64,000 bases of DNA from Citreicoccus inhibens (GCF_019039035.1 NZ_JAHNZT010000002.1:372001-436000); one strand, 5' to 3'. Positions 42,429 to 50,982 are shown, counted from the stretch's first letter. Translations and numbers: made by a program. The notes: generated from the sequence alone by a model not told the origin.

Positions 42429-44165
42429 ATGACTGGGAGCGGCAGGCTGGCGAGTGGTTCGAGGGTGGCGATAGTCGGCGGCGGCATCGCCGGAGCGGGG
42501 CTGGCGGCCTCGCTCCTCTTCAACGGGCGGGCGCGCGGGGTGTCTCTGGATGTGAGGGTCTACTCGGGCGGGACGTCCGAGCGCACGGCGCCCCCCGCCG
42601 TGCTGACACCCGAGTGTCGCTCTCGCCTAGCGGCCTTGGGCTGCCGCATCCCGGCCGAGTGGCGGACGCACGAGCTGCGCGGCGTGGAGGTCATCTCGGA
42701 GGGCCGGCGGGCGCTCTTGCCCGCGGCCTCTGGAGGGCTGTGGGTCGTCGATGGTTGGCCGCAGGGCGACGGAGGGCTGGCCCAGGTGCGCACGCTGCTC
42801 GCCACCGCATCCAGCACGCAGGGGGCCCGCTTCATCCCTCGCCATGTCGAGCGCGTGGAGCGACAGGCTCCCGCGCCGGATGCGCCCGTGACAGTGCGCA
42901 ACTCGGGCCCGCTGGTGGTCCGAGCCCAGGGCAGCGGTGAGCGCTTCCACGCGGTGGCGCTCGCGGCGGGCGCCGGGCCGCTGCTGGGCGATGGTTTCTT
43001 CAAGGGGTTCCGTCCGGCGCCGGTGATGCCCGCGGTGCAGGCTCGGCTGCGGCAGTCCGCGTCGCGCCTGGAGCTGTCTCCCGTGGCGCGGCTATGGCTC
43101 GCTCCGCTGCCCACCATGGATGGCTTGCTCCTGCTGCCGGGCGCGGGCTCGCTGTACGCGCTCGCCTTCGGGCCCGCGGTGACGCCGGCGGACCTGTGCC
43201 AGGCGCTGATGATGGCGGCGCGCGACGGGCTGGTGGAGGAAGGCTTCGAGCTGGCGGCGCTGGAAACCACGCGCCTGCCCTTTGGCCCGGGACGAGTCCT
43301 GGTGGCGCCTGGGCAGCTCGCGGTGGGGCCGGCGGCGTCCGGGCATCCCCTCCAGATGGGCCTGTCGGAGACGCTGGCCTCGTGCAGCCGCGCGGCGGTG
43401 GCCCTGCTCGATGGGGGGCCGGGCGCGTCCAGCTTGGAGCGCCGTTATGTGCGCGAGGGGCTGGCCGAGCTGATGGAGGACGCGGCCGCCGCGTCCCGCG
43501 CCGTGGCCTGGCTGCGGCGCGCGGGACGCAGAGCCCCCGCGGCCTTCTCCGCGGCGAACGAGCGGCGGCCGGTGGTGGGCGCGTATGGCGTGGGGGTGCT
43601 CGGGCTGGGCGGGCCCTCGCCGCAGGCGCTGCTCTCCGCGGCGCGCTGGGCGGGGATGAAGGAAGTGGTGGGCTCGTGGCTTCGCACGCCCATGGAGCCC
43701 GTGCCCACCGTGGTGCCGGAGCTGGAGCCGGACCTCTACTACGTCGTGGACGACGATCCCGACGCGCGCGAGGCGCTCACCGCGCTCTTGGAGAGCACGG
43801 GCGCCAAGGTGGTGGCCTTCGCGGATGAGCTGGCGCTGTTCTGCGCCGTGGCACGGCGTCCGCCGACCGCCATCCTCCTCGACGTGGTCCTGCACTGGGT
43901 GGACGGCCTGCGCCTGTGCGAGGGACTCAAGCAGCATCCCCTCACCCGAGGCACCCGCGTGGTGGTGATGAGCGGGCTGAACCGTCCTCACGTGCGCCAG
44001 CGCGCGCTGGATGCCGGCGCGGAGGCGTTCCTCCCCAAGCCCGTCGAACCCGAGCGGCTGCTGCGGCAGCTCCTGGGCCGCACGGGCCCCGAGTCGCCTC
44101 GCTCCAGCGAGACGCGGGCGCCCGCGGGCGGGGATGGACTCGGAACGGATCGCTACGCTTCCTGA
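42429..44165 (+). CDS. FAD/NAD-dependent oxidoreductase-like domain fused to a receiver domain
   Basis: 578 residues from ATG 42429. Residues 10-430 are a Rossmann FAD-binding oxidoreductase-like region: the dinucleotide motif VAIVGGGIAGAGLAASLL near the N-terminus and a late GYGVGVLGLGG segment of the FAD-binding type. It resembles MnmC/DAO-type or flavin-monooxygenase folds, but no substrate motif is evident. Residues 437 to about 550 are a complete receiver domain: VVDDDPD, phospho-acceptor Asp485 in AILLDVVLHWVDG, Lys537 in FLPKPVEP. Receiver at the C-terminus of a flavoprotein is very unusual. Directly follows the receiver-GGDEF gene (43 bases). Real fusion rather than frameshift: one uninterrupted frame throughout. 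Confidence 0.75.
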   Translation: MTGSGRLASGSRVAIVGGGIAGAGLAASLLFNGRARGVSLDVRVYSGGTSERTAPPAVLTPECRSRLAALGCRIPAEWRTHELRGVEVISEGRRALLPAASGGLWVVDGWPQGDGGLAQVRTLLATASSTQGARFIPRHVERVERQAPAPDAPVTVRNSGPLVVRAQGSGERFHAVALAAGAGPLLGDGFFKGFRPAPVMPAVQARLRQSASRLELSPVARLWLAPLPTMDGLLLLPGAGSLYALAFGPAVTPADLCQALMMAARDGLVEEGFELAALETTRLPFGPGRVLVAPGQLAVGPAASGHPLQMGLSETLASCSRAAVALLDGGPGASSLERRYVREGLAELMEDAAAASRAVAWLRRAGRRAPAAFSAANERRPVVGAYGVGVLGLGGPSPQALLSAARWAGMKEVVGSWLRTPMEPVPTVVPELEPDLYYVVDDDPDAREALTALLESTGAKVVAFADELALFCAVARRPPTAILLDVVLHWVDGLRLCEGLKQHPLTRGTRVVVMSGLNRPHVRQRALDAGAEAFLPKPVEPERLLRQLLGRTGPESPRSSETRAPAGGDGLGTDRYAS

Positions 44166-44206
44166 GGGGGCGCATCCTGCGCCCGAGCGCCGGATGGGGG
44201 CCCAGC

Positions 44207-44665
44207 TCAGCAGGCCCACGCGCAAGTCGTCCCGCCGTTCACCGCGTTGCAGGTGGCGGCGGACGTCGCGTACGGATTGCAATACGTCCACGGCACGGAC
44301 GCGGAGCTCTTGGGCTGGCAGCACGTCACCGGACAGGCCGTGTTCGACCACTGGCAGGCCGTGCCCTGGACCACCTGGTTGCAGCGGCCCGGCGAGTACG
44401 CCACGGCGTCGCAGTAGGCCTCGGTGTAGCCCGGACCGGGGATGGCCGAGCAGCACTGTGGGTATGTGCTCAGGCCCGCCTCGCTCGTGGCGAGTTCACC
44501 CGGCCCGGGCTCCTGGCCGTCCTCCCGCGCCGCGCCACAGGCCGTCAGGGCCAGGGCCATCAGTCCTGCAATCAACGCTCGCGTCTTGGTCGCGCTCCTG
44601 GGCGGCGGGTCAAATCCCGGAAGAGCGTGAAAGAGCCGCAACCATGCGTCAAGCGTCGATTTCAC
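44207..44665 (-). CDS. Small Cys-rich lipoprotein with two internal repeats
   Basis: Mature part starts at a lipobox LTAC; the rest is acidic, then two similar Cys-rich units: CCSAIPGPGYTEAYC...GRCNQV...GTACQWSNTAC and CCQPKSSASVPWTYC...ATCNAV...GGTTCAWAC, each with CC, YC, CN, GTxC and a final C. The spacing is nearly the same in both, so it is a tandem duplication, and the paired Cys suggest disulfides outside the inner membrane. Start is uncertain: GTG 44665 keeps a long, poor n-region; TTG 44641 and TTG 44575 are alternatives. Lies downstream of the HdeD-type gene, separated by an 18-bp inverted repeat. Function unknown. Confidence 0.55.
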   Translation of the reverse strand: MKSTLDAWLRLFHALPGFDPPPRSATKTRALIAGLMALALTACGAAREDGQEPGPGELATSEAGLSTYPQCCSAIPGPGYTEAYCDAVAYSPGRCNQVVQGTACQWSNTACPVTCCQPKSSASVPWTYCNPYATSAATCNAVNGGTTCAWAC

Positions 44666-44696
44666 TCCCAGTTTCGATAACTGGGAGTGAAATCGA
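44656..44696. repeat. 18-bp perfect inverted repeat
   Basis: Arms 44656-44673 and 44679-44696 are perfectly complementary, with a 5-base loop TCGAT. It lies right after the HdeD-type stop (44707) and just before or at the start of the lipoprotein. Not followed by a T run, so either a terminator of an unusual kind or a binding site or leader hairpin for the lipoprotein gene. Confidence 0.8.
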
Positions 44697-44706
44697 GCCG
44701 GCGGAC

Positions 44707-45300
44707 TCAGTGCGACAGGGCGCGCATGCCCCGGCGAATGGCGAGCGACCCGGACATCATGGCGACGCCGCGCATCAGGAGGCCCACGCCCACCAGGGTG
44801 CCCAAGAGCCACGCGGAGGAGATGGGCCACTGGGACATGACCGTGATGCCCAGGAAGATGGACACGAGGCCGTAGGCGAGGTCCCACCCCCACTGAGGAT
44901 AGCGGTCCACCACCGAGGTGATGGCGTGGAACAGGCCGCTGGCGAAGAAGAAGCCCGCCAGCAGGAGGGTGATGGTCCCCAGGCCCGCGCCGGGATAGCG
45001 GAGCACCAGGAGCCCCACCACCATGGTGAGGATGCCCGCCAGCAGGAAGGACAGGAATGGGCCTCCCGCGGACCGGCTCCGGAAGGCCGCGACAATCTCG
45101 GCGATGCCGCCGACGGTCAGCAGCGCGCCGACGAAGACAATCGAGAGCACGCTCGCGAAGGCCGCCTCTCCCAGCATGATGAAGCCCAGGACCGCCATGA
45201 GGAGGCCGAGCAGGAACGTCCCGCCCCAGACGGCGGAGGCGTTGCGCGACAGCCGGCCCTGATTCGTCTCCGGGCCTCGGTCCAATTGTGTGGTTGCCAT
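44707..45300 (-). CDS. HdeD-family acid-resistance membrane protein (DUF308)
   Basis: 197 residues from ATG 45300 (GGGAGCGG upstream). Six membrane helices arranged in pairs typical of DUF308/HdeD: WGGTFLLGLLMAVLGFIMLG, SVLSIVFVGALLTVGGIAEIV, FLSFLLAGILTMVVGLLVL, ITLLLAGFFFASGLFHAI, LVSIFLGITVMSQWPISSAW and a final helix. HdeD helps survival under acid stress in Escherichia coli; a role here is inferred from family only. Members in other bacteria have no known partner. Not preceded by a clear promoter that I could find. Confidence 0.85.
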   Translation of the reverse strand: MATTQLDRGPETNQGRLSRNASAVWGGTFLLGLLMAVLGFIMLGEAAFASVLSIVFVGALLTVGGIAEIVAAFRSRSAGGPFLSFLLAGILTMVVGLLVLRYPGAGLGTITLLLAGFFFASGLFHAITSVVDRYPQWGWDLAYGLVSIFLGITVMSQWPISSAWLLGTLVGVGLLMRGVAMMSGSLAIRRGMRALSH

Positions 45301-45452
45301 GACGCCGCTCCCGCGTTGGAGGCCACGGCATCCAGGGCCGAGGGCCTTTGCGCGGAAAACATTGGGCTCCTCCTCCGAGGCGCACAATCGGGTGCCCCGA
45401 GAAGCGGCTCAGGGGCCGGGCCGGTCCCCTCCCCCTCGACCCGGCGCGGGAC

Positions 45453-46361
45453 TCAGGGCGCGGCGGGGCTCAGCTCCACATAAGGCGGAGCGATGAAGCG
45501 AGCGCCCGGCTCCTTGCGAAACCACGTCAGCTGCCGCTTGGCGTAGCGGCGCGTCTCCTGGGCGGTGTCGTGGATGGCCTCCTGCACCGACATCCGCTGC
45601 TCCACCACCGCGCGCGCCTGGACGTAGCCCACGCTGCGCATGGGCGCCGCGTCGCCATAGCCGAGCGCCAACAGCTCGCGCGTCTCCTCCACGAGCCCTC
45701 GGGAGAACAGCGCCTCGGTGCGCGCATTGATCGCCCGGTACAGCGCGTCTCGCGGGGGCTCCAGCACGTACAGCGCGAAGGGATAGCGGTCCGGCGCGAA
45801 GGCGTGGGCGCGGCGGAACTCCGACGCAGGCACGCCCGTCTGCGCGTGGATCTCCAGCGCTCGGATGACGCGCAGCAGGTCCTGGGACGGCAGCTTCGCC
45901 GCGGTCTCTGGATCCACCTGGGCGAGCCGGCGGTGCACGGCCTCGCGGCCCTCGGCGGAGGCCAGGGCTTCGAGTTCATCCCGCAGCGCCGGCAGTGCGC
46001 CGGGCGCATCCACCACCCCGTGGAGCAGGATGCGCAGGTACAGCCCCGTGCCCCCCACGACGAACACGGGCTTGCCGCGGGCGGTGATGTCCGCGATGGC
46101 CGCGTCCGCGCGCCGTTGGTACTCGGCCGCGGAGAAGGTTTGGCTCGGCTCGACGACCGAGACCAGGTGGTGCGGCACCGCCGCCAGTTCCTCGGCGGAG
46201 GGCTTGGCCGTCCCGATGTCGAAGCGCTGGTACACCTGCTGCGAGTCGGCGCTGACAATCTCGCCACCGGCGCGCGTGGCCAACCGCACGGCGAGGGCCG
46301 TCTTGCCCGATGCCGTGGGGCCCGCAATCACCGTGAGCCGTGGCCCTGCTGCCTCACCCAA
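45453..46361 (-). CDS. miaA: tRNA dimethylallyltransferase
   Basis: 302-residue enzyme adding an isopentenyl group to A37 of tRNAs reading U-starting codons. P-loop GPTASGKT (14-21), DSQQVYQRFDIGTAKPS, the substrate-binding GGTGLYLRILLHG segment and late region RRYAKRQLTWFRKEPG. Start TTG 46361 overlaps the kinase stop by 8 bases; an in-frame GTG eleven codons on would cut into the first strand, so TTG is preferred. It is the last gene of the overlapping operon that begins with the S24/S26-type peptidase; in other bacteria miaA has no link to peptides, so it may simply be a downstream passenger. Confidence 0.93.
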   Translation of the reverse strand: MGEAAGPRLTVIAGPTASGKTALAVRLATRAGGEIVSADSQQVYQRFDIGTAKPSAEELAAVPHHLVSVVEPSQTFSAAEYQRRADAAIADITARGKPVFVVGGTGLYLRILLHGVVDAPGALPALRDELEALASAEGREAVHRRLAQVDPETAAKLPSQDLLRVIRALEIHAQTGVPASEFRRAHAFAPDRYPFALYVLEPPRDALYRAINARTEALFSRGLVEETRELLALGYGDAAPMRSVGYVQARAVVEQRMSVQEAIHDTAQETRRYAKRQLTWFRKEPGARFIAPPYVELSPAAP

Positions 46362-47202
46362 GCGTCGCCTCCAGGCGCGCGCGTAGCACCGTCGCCGCCG
46401 AGCTGTCGCGCGAGAAGTGCAGCCGGCCCGTCGGCACCTCCGACAGCAGCCGCGACGCCGAGGCGATCATCGCGCTCCGCCCCGCTGACGAGGACTCGGG
46501 CAGCAGCGCGTTGAGCAGCAGCACGCGCGCCACGTCCCCGGCGCCCTGGGCTTCCCAGCGCGACGGGGCATCCCAGGCCAGGGTCCCCACGGCCGTCAGC
46601 GTTGCCTCGGACTGCGTCCCCAAGAGGTTCCACGGCGTGCCCGCGGCCCGCCAGGTCCCAGCGTCAGCGTCGGGCCAGAGCGCCACCAACTCATCCGCGA
46701 GCACGAGCCCGTCCGCGTCGCGCCAGAGCGTGCCCAGCGTGCTCTTGCCCGCGCCGGAGTGCCCCACGAACAGCGCGGCCCGTCCCGAATGGGCCACGCC
46801 CACCCCGTGGATGAGCAGACCGCCGCGCCGAGCCAGCTCGGCGCCGAGCATCACCTTGAGCGCGGTCTCCACGGGAAACATCCCCGCTCCCGTCACGAGG
46901 GCCCGCGCGCCGTCGCCCGAGAGTTGAACCGTGTAGTCCTCCGCCTCCAGGCGCAACCCACCGTCTGGGGCCCTGCGTACCTCGGGGAGTACGCGCTGGG
47001 CCGGCGCGGGACGTGGAGCGCCTGGCGCGCACTGGGCCAACGTCGCCGCAGGGATGTCCCCCACCCGCGCGGGGAAACGGGCCAGGAGTCTCCGGGTCGC
47101 GGCGGCGCTCTCCGCGGTCGCCAGCTCCAGCGCCACCGTCCATCCGGCGAGGGTCGCCTGCAGGGAATGGTCGGGGCCCGGTGAGGGGCCCGCGGCGCTC
47201 AC
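46354..47202 (-). CDS. HprK-like serine kinase of peptide-maturation type
   Basis: 282 residues from GTG 47202, which overlaps the TGA of the 56-residue peptide gene (GTGA). Kinase fold of HprK type: strand LIHGVGVAHSGRAALF, Walker A GHSGAGKST (147-155), acidic strand VLADELVAL (D170/E171), and a downstream GTPWNLLGTQ region. Only the kinase part with a degenerate N-terminal region is present, no HPr-kinase sensor domain. HprK-related kinases of this kind (for example HprK-related kinase A) are found next to PqqD-like proteins, exactly as here, and some kinases in lasso-peptide clusters phosphorylate the peptide. Substrate unknown; the small peptide gene immediately upstream is a candidate. 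Confidence 0.72.
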   Translation of the reverse strand: MSAAGPSPGPDHSLQATLAGWTVALELATAESAAATRRLLARFPARVGDIPAATLAQCAPGAPRPAPAQRVLPEVRRAPDGGLRLEAEDYTVQLSGDGARALVTGAGMFPVETALKVMLGAELARRGGLLIHGVGVAHSGRAALFVGHSGAGKSTLGTLWRDADGLVLADELVALWPDADAGTWRAAGTPWNLLGTQSEATLTAVGTLAWDAPSRWEAQGAGDVARVLLLNALLPESSSAGRSAMIASASRLLSEVPTGRLHFSRDSSAATVLRARLEATLG

Positions 47203-47369
47203 GGCACGCACTCCGATTCGCCGGGGATGGTGCACATGGAGGTCTGGGCGAGCGCGACGAAGGGCTGCTCCCAGAGGATGGCGGGTGGCGTGTACACCTC
47301 GAGCCGAGCTCCCGGGATGGGAGTGACCACGGAGGGCGGCACAGGCGCCTGTTCAGGACGAGGACTCAC
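47199..47369 (-). CDS. 56-residue peptide, candidate RiPP precursor
   Basis: Not recognised by name. GTG 47369 overlaps the TGA of the secreted propeller protein (GTGA) and its own TGA overlaps the GTG of the kinase (GTGA), so it is translated between them by coupling; there is no separate ribosome-binding site. N-terminal half is Pro/Val-rich (SPRPEQAPVPPSVVTPIPG), then VYTPPAILWEQPF (residues 25-37), resembling the aromatic-x-P-P-x-hydrophobic leader signal bound by PqqD/RRE proteins, and a C-terminus ALAQTSMCTIPGESECVP with Cys46 and Cys54. No signal peptide or membrane segment. Together with the PqqD, kinase and peptidase genes it fits a precursor peptide; the modification is unknown. Confidence 0.6.
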   Translation of the reverse strand: MSPRPEQAPVPPSVVTPIPGARLEVYTPPAILWEQPFVALAQTSMCTIPGESECVP

Positions 47370-50300
47370 GGGAACGGTACCGGGTAGGCGCAGATGCGGC
47401 CGTCGGCCGAGCCTACGTGAAGGCGGCTGACGGTGTGATCGATGGTGGGTGTGCCGATGCGCTGGGCGCCGCCGATCGCGACCTGACGCGAGTCGATGCC
47501 CTCCACCTCGAGCTGATGCACCTTCCCGTCCGAGCTGCCCACGTAGATGCGCGCCACGCCGGCCTGATTGATGGAGAAGGTTCCGGAGGGGTCGGCGATG
47601 GGGAGGCTCCAGGCGCGGGTCACGACGTTGTCCGTGCCCACGTCATAGCGCTCGACCTTGCCCACGGACGCGCCATTTCGCGCCACGCTCGCCACGAAGC
47701 CGCGCCCCTGGGGCCGCACGAAGCTGGTGAACGCGGGTGTGTTGACGGACGGCCGCGAGGCGACGACCTGGGTCCAGACCGGGGCGAGTGTCACGGGATC
47801 GATGCCATAGACGGTGCCGTCGCTGGAGGTGACGAGGATGTGCCCGCTGGCCGCATTGCGCACCACGCCGAACTCGATGTCGCCCAACGCCCGGCGACCG
47901 ACCTCGGCCCCGGTGAGCGTGTTGAGGACTCGCAGCGTATTCGTCGCGCCCGCGGCTGTCTTGGAGCCCACGTACAAGCGGTTGCTCGTGTAGTCGACCA
48001 GCATGCCGCCGCTCACCATCCCCATGTCCCCGGGGCGGTAGGTCCACACCACGGCGCCCGTGGCGGCGTTGAGCGCGACCACCTGGTTCTGCCCCACATT
48101 GGAGAGCCGAGTGGCGAAGAAGACGAGGTCCCGGTCGGGGTTCGCCGCGCGGTAGGCCGCGTCCGCGTAGTCATAGAGCTGGGTGACGGGGAAGGACTGC
48201 ACCGTGCCCACATTGGCGCCGCGCCACAGCACCTCACCCGAAGTCGCCCGGATGGCCGAGGGCACGCCGGACTGATCGCCCACCAGGATGAACTGCCCCG
48301 TCAGCCCGTGCAGCGGCACCACGGGGAAGCGGCTCCCCACGAGCCCCGACAGCTTCACCGGCCGCCAGCGCTCGCCACCATCCACCGAGGGGTTCACGGT
48401 GTTCGTGTTGCTGGCCACCACCGAGTCATTGAACGAACTGAAGATGCCTACGCCCAGCTCAGTAATCGGCTGAAGCCGCGCATCCAGCCCCACGGAGTAG
48501 CACCAGAGCGGAGCCCCGGCGCCTCGCGCCACCGGCGTGGCGATCAACCCCGCCGAGGTGGGCTGGTTGCCACTGCCATACCGGCGTGAATCCTCCGCGT
48601 TGAACACGCGGTACACGTACGTCGTGCCATTGGTGACGCTGCTGTCCGTGAACGCGGAGGCCACGCTGAACGCATCCGAGTAGACGACGCGGGCATTGCC
48701 CACGGTGTCGCCCGCCGCGTAACGCAAGCCCGGCGTGGGCGCCGTCGTCGGCGCGGTCCCTTCGGCGCGCAGCACGACCACGCCGCTGTGCGCCGGCGGA
48801 TTGTCCCACGTCAGCGCCACGGAGCCATCCCGCGCCGTGGCCGTCAGTTGCTGCACGTCGGACGCGGTCGCGGTGGTGAGCAACGTCACGGGCGCTTCGA
48901 TGCGGATCCGCGGATCATTGTCTCCCTGATTGAGCTGGAGGCGGTGCCGGAAGGCCGTGTCCGCGCCCACCGCGCCGAAGCTCGAATACGTCACAGCGAA
49001 GGACGCCTCGCCCCCCGTCGGGATGCCCTGGGTGGACGCCCACGTGTAGCCCGACGCGTCGTTCCCCGTCAGAGACCAACCCGCGGGCGGCGTGCCCGAC
49101 GACAGGACGCCGAAGAAGTTGGTCGCCGGGCGGAGCAGCTTCACTTCGTAGATGGGCTGCGAGCCGCGGTTCTGCACGGTGTAGACGAGGGGCCGGTTGG
49201 TGCTGCTCGCCGACACCGCGTCCGGGGTGATGCGAACGCGCTGTTCGACGACGCGCCCCGTGGCCGCGGGGACTTGATCCGTCGTCACCGCCGAACCATT
49301 GAGCGTCCCATCCGCTTGTGCCTGGAACACGTAGCTGGAGCCCGGAGTCCCGGAGACCTGGTAGCGCCAGACGAACTGCGCGGAAGCGCCAGGGGCCAGG
49401 CGGGGAGTGCTCGCGGGAACAGGCCCCGAGACCAGCGACGTGGAAGCCGTGCCGGTGCGAAGGGGCGTGCGCGGCACCACGTTGAGATAGGTGTTGGACG
49501 TGGAGGGATTGCTCACGGTGAGCCGCACCTGGACCTCCTCGCCCGTGAACGCCTGGAGCGTGTCGATGTCCATCGCGGCGCCGAAGTTGCCCACGTCCAG
49601 CAGCAGCGACTCCGCGAGCAGCGAGGAGTCCGCGGGGCTGCTCGGGAAGTCCGCGGCGCGCACCTGCGCGACGGCGGTCCCCGCGGAGGACGACTGTACG
49701 TTCGCCACCAGGATGCCGGCGCCGCGTTGAGGCAGGGTCACCTGGAACGGGGACGGCTGCGTGCCGACGATCTGGAACGAGACATTCCCCGAGGCCGTCG
49801 GCCCCACCAGGGTGATGTTTGGCTGCGACTGCGTGGTGCGATTCTCCACGACGACGCGCACGGCGGCGGTGTCGCTCATCGCCATCGCTCGGGGGAGCAC
49901 GGTGACATTGGCCACCAGGCCCACGCGCAACCAGCTTGCGTTGGTCGCGGGCGTGACGGCCGTCATGCTCTGGCAGTGATCTCTCGCGACGGTCGTGCCC
50001 GCGGACGTGACGAACCGCTCGTTGGCCGTGTCTCGATTGGCCGAGGGCGCCACCACGTTCAGGATGAACCGGGCCTTGCCCAGGCGAGGCAACCCGTAGG
50101 TGCTCCCCGAGCAGGAAATGGTCGACTGGAAGGCGATTCGCCGCGTGGTGTTGTCCAGGTCGGTGATGCGCCAATCCGGGTTCGAGGGATCCGGCGCGGC
50201 GCTGATGACCATGTAGTCCTTCGGCAGCACGAAGGACACCTCGGACAAGCGTTGATTCACCTGCGCCGGAGTGGTGTTGGTGACGTCGATGACCAGTTCG

Positions 50301-50452
50301 GAGACCTCGTCCATCACCACCCGCGGCGAGCTCTCGTTCGGCGCGGTGATGGCGGTCGCGGTCCACGACAGCGCGAGCGCCGAGGCCGGCACGAGGACCA
50401 GCGCGAGCAACGCAGTGAAGCGAGCATTCAGGGCGTGCATGGCGGGCCTCAT
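47366..50452 (-). CDS. Large secreted protein: Ig-like/FN3 domains and PQQ-type beta-propeller
   Basis: 1028 residues from ATG 50452, which overlaps the lipoprotein stop (ATGA). Signal peptide MRPAMHALNARFTALLALVL to about residue 27, no transmembrane anchor at the end. Residues about 30-530 are beta-rich Ig-like/DUF11-type repeats (for example VRVVVENRTTQSQPNITLVG, VQVRLTVSNPSTSNTYL); about 535-640 is a fibronectin-III-like domain (VALTWDNPPAHSGVVVLRAE, TYVYRVFNAED); about 650-1028 is a propeller with repeats of the type GEVLWRGANVG, GAVVWTYRPGD, LAPVWTQVVA. Likely extracellular or outer-surface. It sits inside the PqqD/kinase operon, but a direct role in peptide maturation is not evident. 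Confidence 0.78.
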   Translation of the reverse strand: MRPAMHALNARFTALLALVLVPASALALSWTATAITAPNESSPRVVMDEVSELVIDVTNTTPAQVNQRLSEVSFVLPKDYMVISAAPDPSNPDWRITDLDNTTRRIAFQSTISCSGSTYGLPRLGKARFILNVVAPSANRDTANERFVTSAGTTVARDHCQSMTAVTPATNASWLRVGLVANVTVLPRAMAMSDTAAVRVVVENRTTQSQPNITLVGPTASGNVSFQIVGTQPSPFQVTLPQRGAGILVANVQSSSAGTAVAQVRAADFPSSPADSSLLAESLLLDVGNFGAAMDIDTLQAFTGEEVQVRLTVSNPSTSNTYLNVVPRTPLRTGTASTSLVSGPVPASTPRLAPGASAQFVWRYQVSGTPGSSYVFQAQADGTLNGSAVTTDQVPAATGRVVEQRVRITPDAVSASSTNRPLVYTVQNRGSQPIYEVKLLRPATNFFGVLSSGTPPAGWSLTGNDASGYTWASTQGIPTGGEASFAVTYSSFGAVGADTAFRHRLQLNQGDNDPRIRIEAPVTLLTTATASDVQQLTATARDGSVALTWDNPPAHSGVVVLRAEGTAPTTAPTPGLRYAAGDTVGNARVVYSDAFSVASAFTDSSVTNGTTYVYRVFNAEDSRRYGSGNQPTSAGLIATPVARGAGAPLWCYSVGLDARLQPITELGVGIFSSFNDSVVASNTNTVNPSVDGGERWRPVKLSGLVGSRFPVVPLHGLTGQFILVGDQSGVPSAIRATSGEVLWRGANVGTVQSFPVTQLYDYADAAYRAANPDRDLVFFATRLSNVGQNQVVALNAATGAVVWTYRPGDMGMVSGGMLVDYTSNRLYVGSKTAAGATNTLRVLNTLTGAEVGRRALGDIEFGVVRNAASGHILVTSSDGTVYGIDPVTLAPVWTQVVASRPSVNTPAFTSFVRPQGRGFVASVARNGASVGKVERYDVGTDNVVTRAWSLPIADPSGTFSINQAGVARIYVGSSDGKVHQLEVEGIDSRQVAIGGAQRIGTPTIDHTVSRLHVGSADGRICAYPVPFP

Positions 50453-50982
50453 GGCTCCAGGGTGAACGAGGTGGTGGTGAGCGGCGCGCCGTCCAGGAAG
50501 AAACGCACGCCCCACACGCCTGTCATGCCCGACGACGCAATGGCGGTCCCCGCCACAGGCAACGTGAACGAGACCGACACCGGCTCGCCCGCGGCGGCCT
50601 CGACCGCGCGAGCGCGCTTCTCGTACGGCAACCCATCGGGCGCGACGAACTCGACCTCCACCTTCCCCGCCGCTGCGAGGTTCAGGATGTCCAGTTGGAT
50701 CCGCACCTCGTCGAGCCCCTGCATGCCCGGCTCGCCCGTGGGCAGTTGCACCGTCGCGTGGCCCTCCACGGGCGCGAACGCCGGAGGCAGCACCGGGACC
50801 GCTTCTTCCTCGGGTGCTGGCGGTGGCTGCGTCGCCTCGGCTCCGCCGTCGAGGACATCCGTGGGGTCCACCGGCTTGGGCTCGGACGTCGGCGGCTGGA
50901 CCGCGGGCGGCTGTGGGGATTTCGCTTCCGTACACGCGGTGAGCCACAAGGCACCCGACAGGGCCACGATGAGCGGTCGCAT
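50449..50982 (-). CDS. Lipoprotein with Pro-rich linker and beta-domain
   Basis: 177 residues from ATG 50982; GAGGAG lies about 6 bases upstream, while an in-frame GTG at 50988 overlaps the PqqD stop. Signal peptide and lipobox LTAC with Cys17, then a linker rich in Pro/Glu (PQPPAVQPPTSEPKPVDPTD) and a C-terminal beta-sandwich-like domain: GLDEVRIQLDILNLAAAGKVEVEF, VSVSFTLPVAG, GVWGVRFFLDGAPLTTTSF. Its stop overlaps the start of the secreted propeller protein. It may anchor or escort that protein at the membrane; this is inference from gene order. Confidence 0.75.
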   Translation of the reverse strand: MRPLIVALSGALWLTACTEAKSPQPPAVQPPTSEPKPVDPTDVLDGGAEATQPPPAPEEEAVPVLPPAFAPVEGHATVQLPTGEPGMQGLDEVRIQLDILNLAAAGKVEVEFVAPDGLPYEKRARAVEAAAGEPVSVSFTLPVAGTAIASSGMTGVWGVRFFLDGAPLTTTSFTLEP

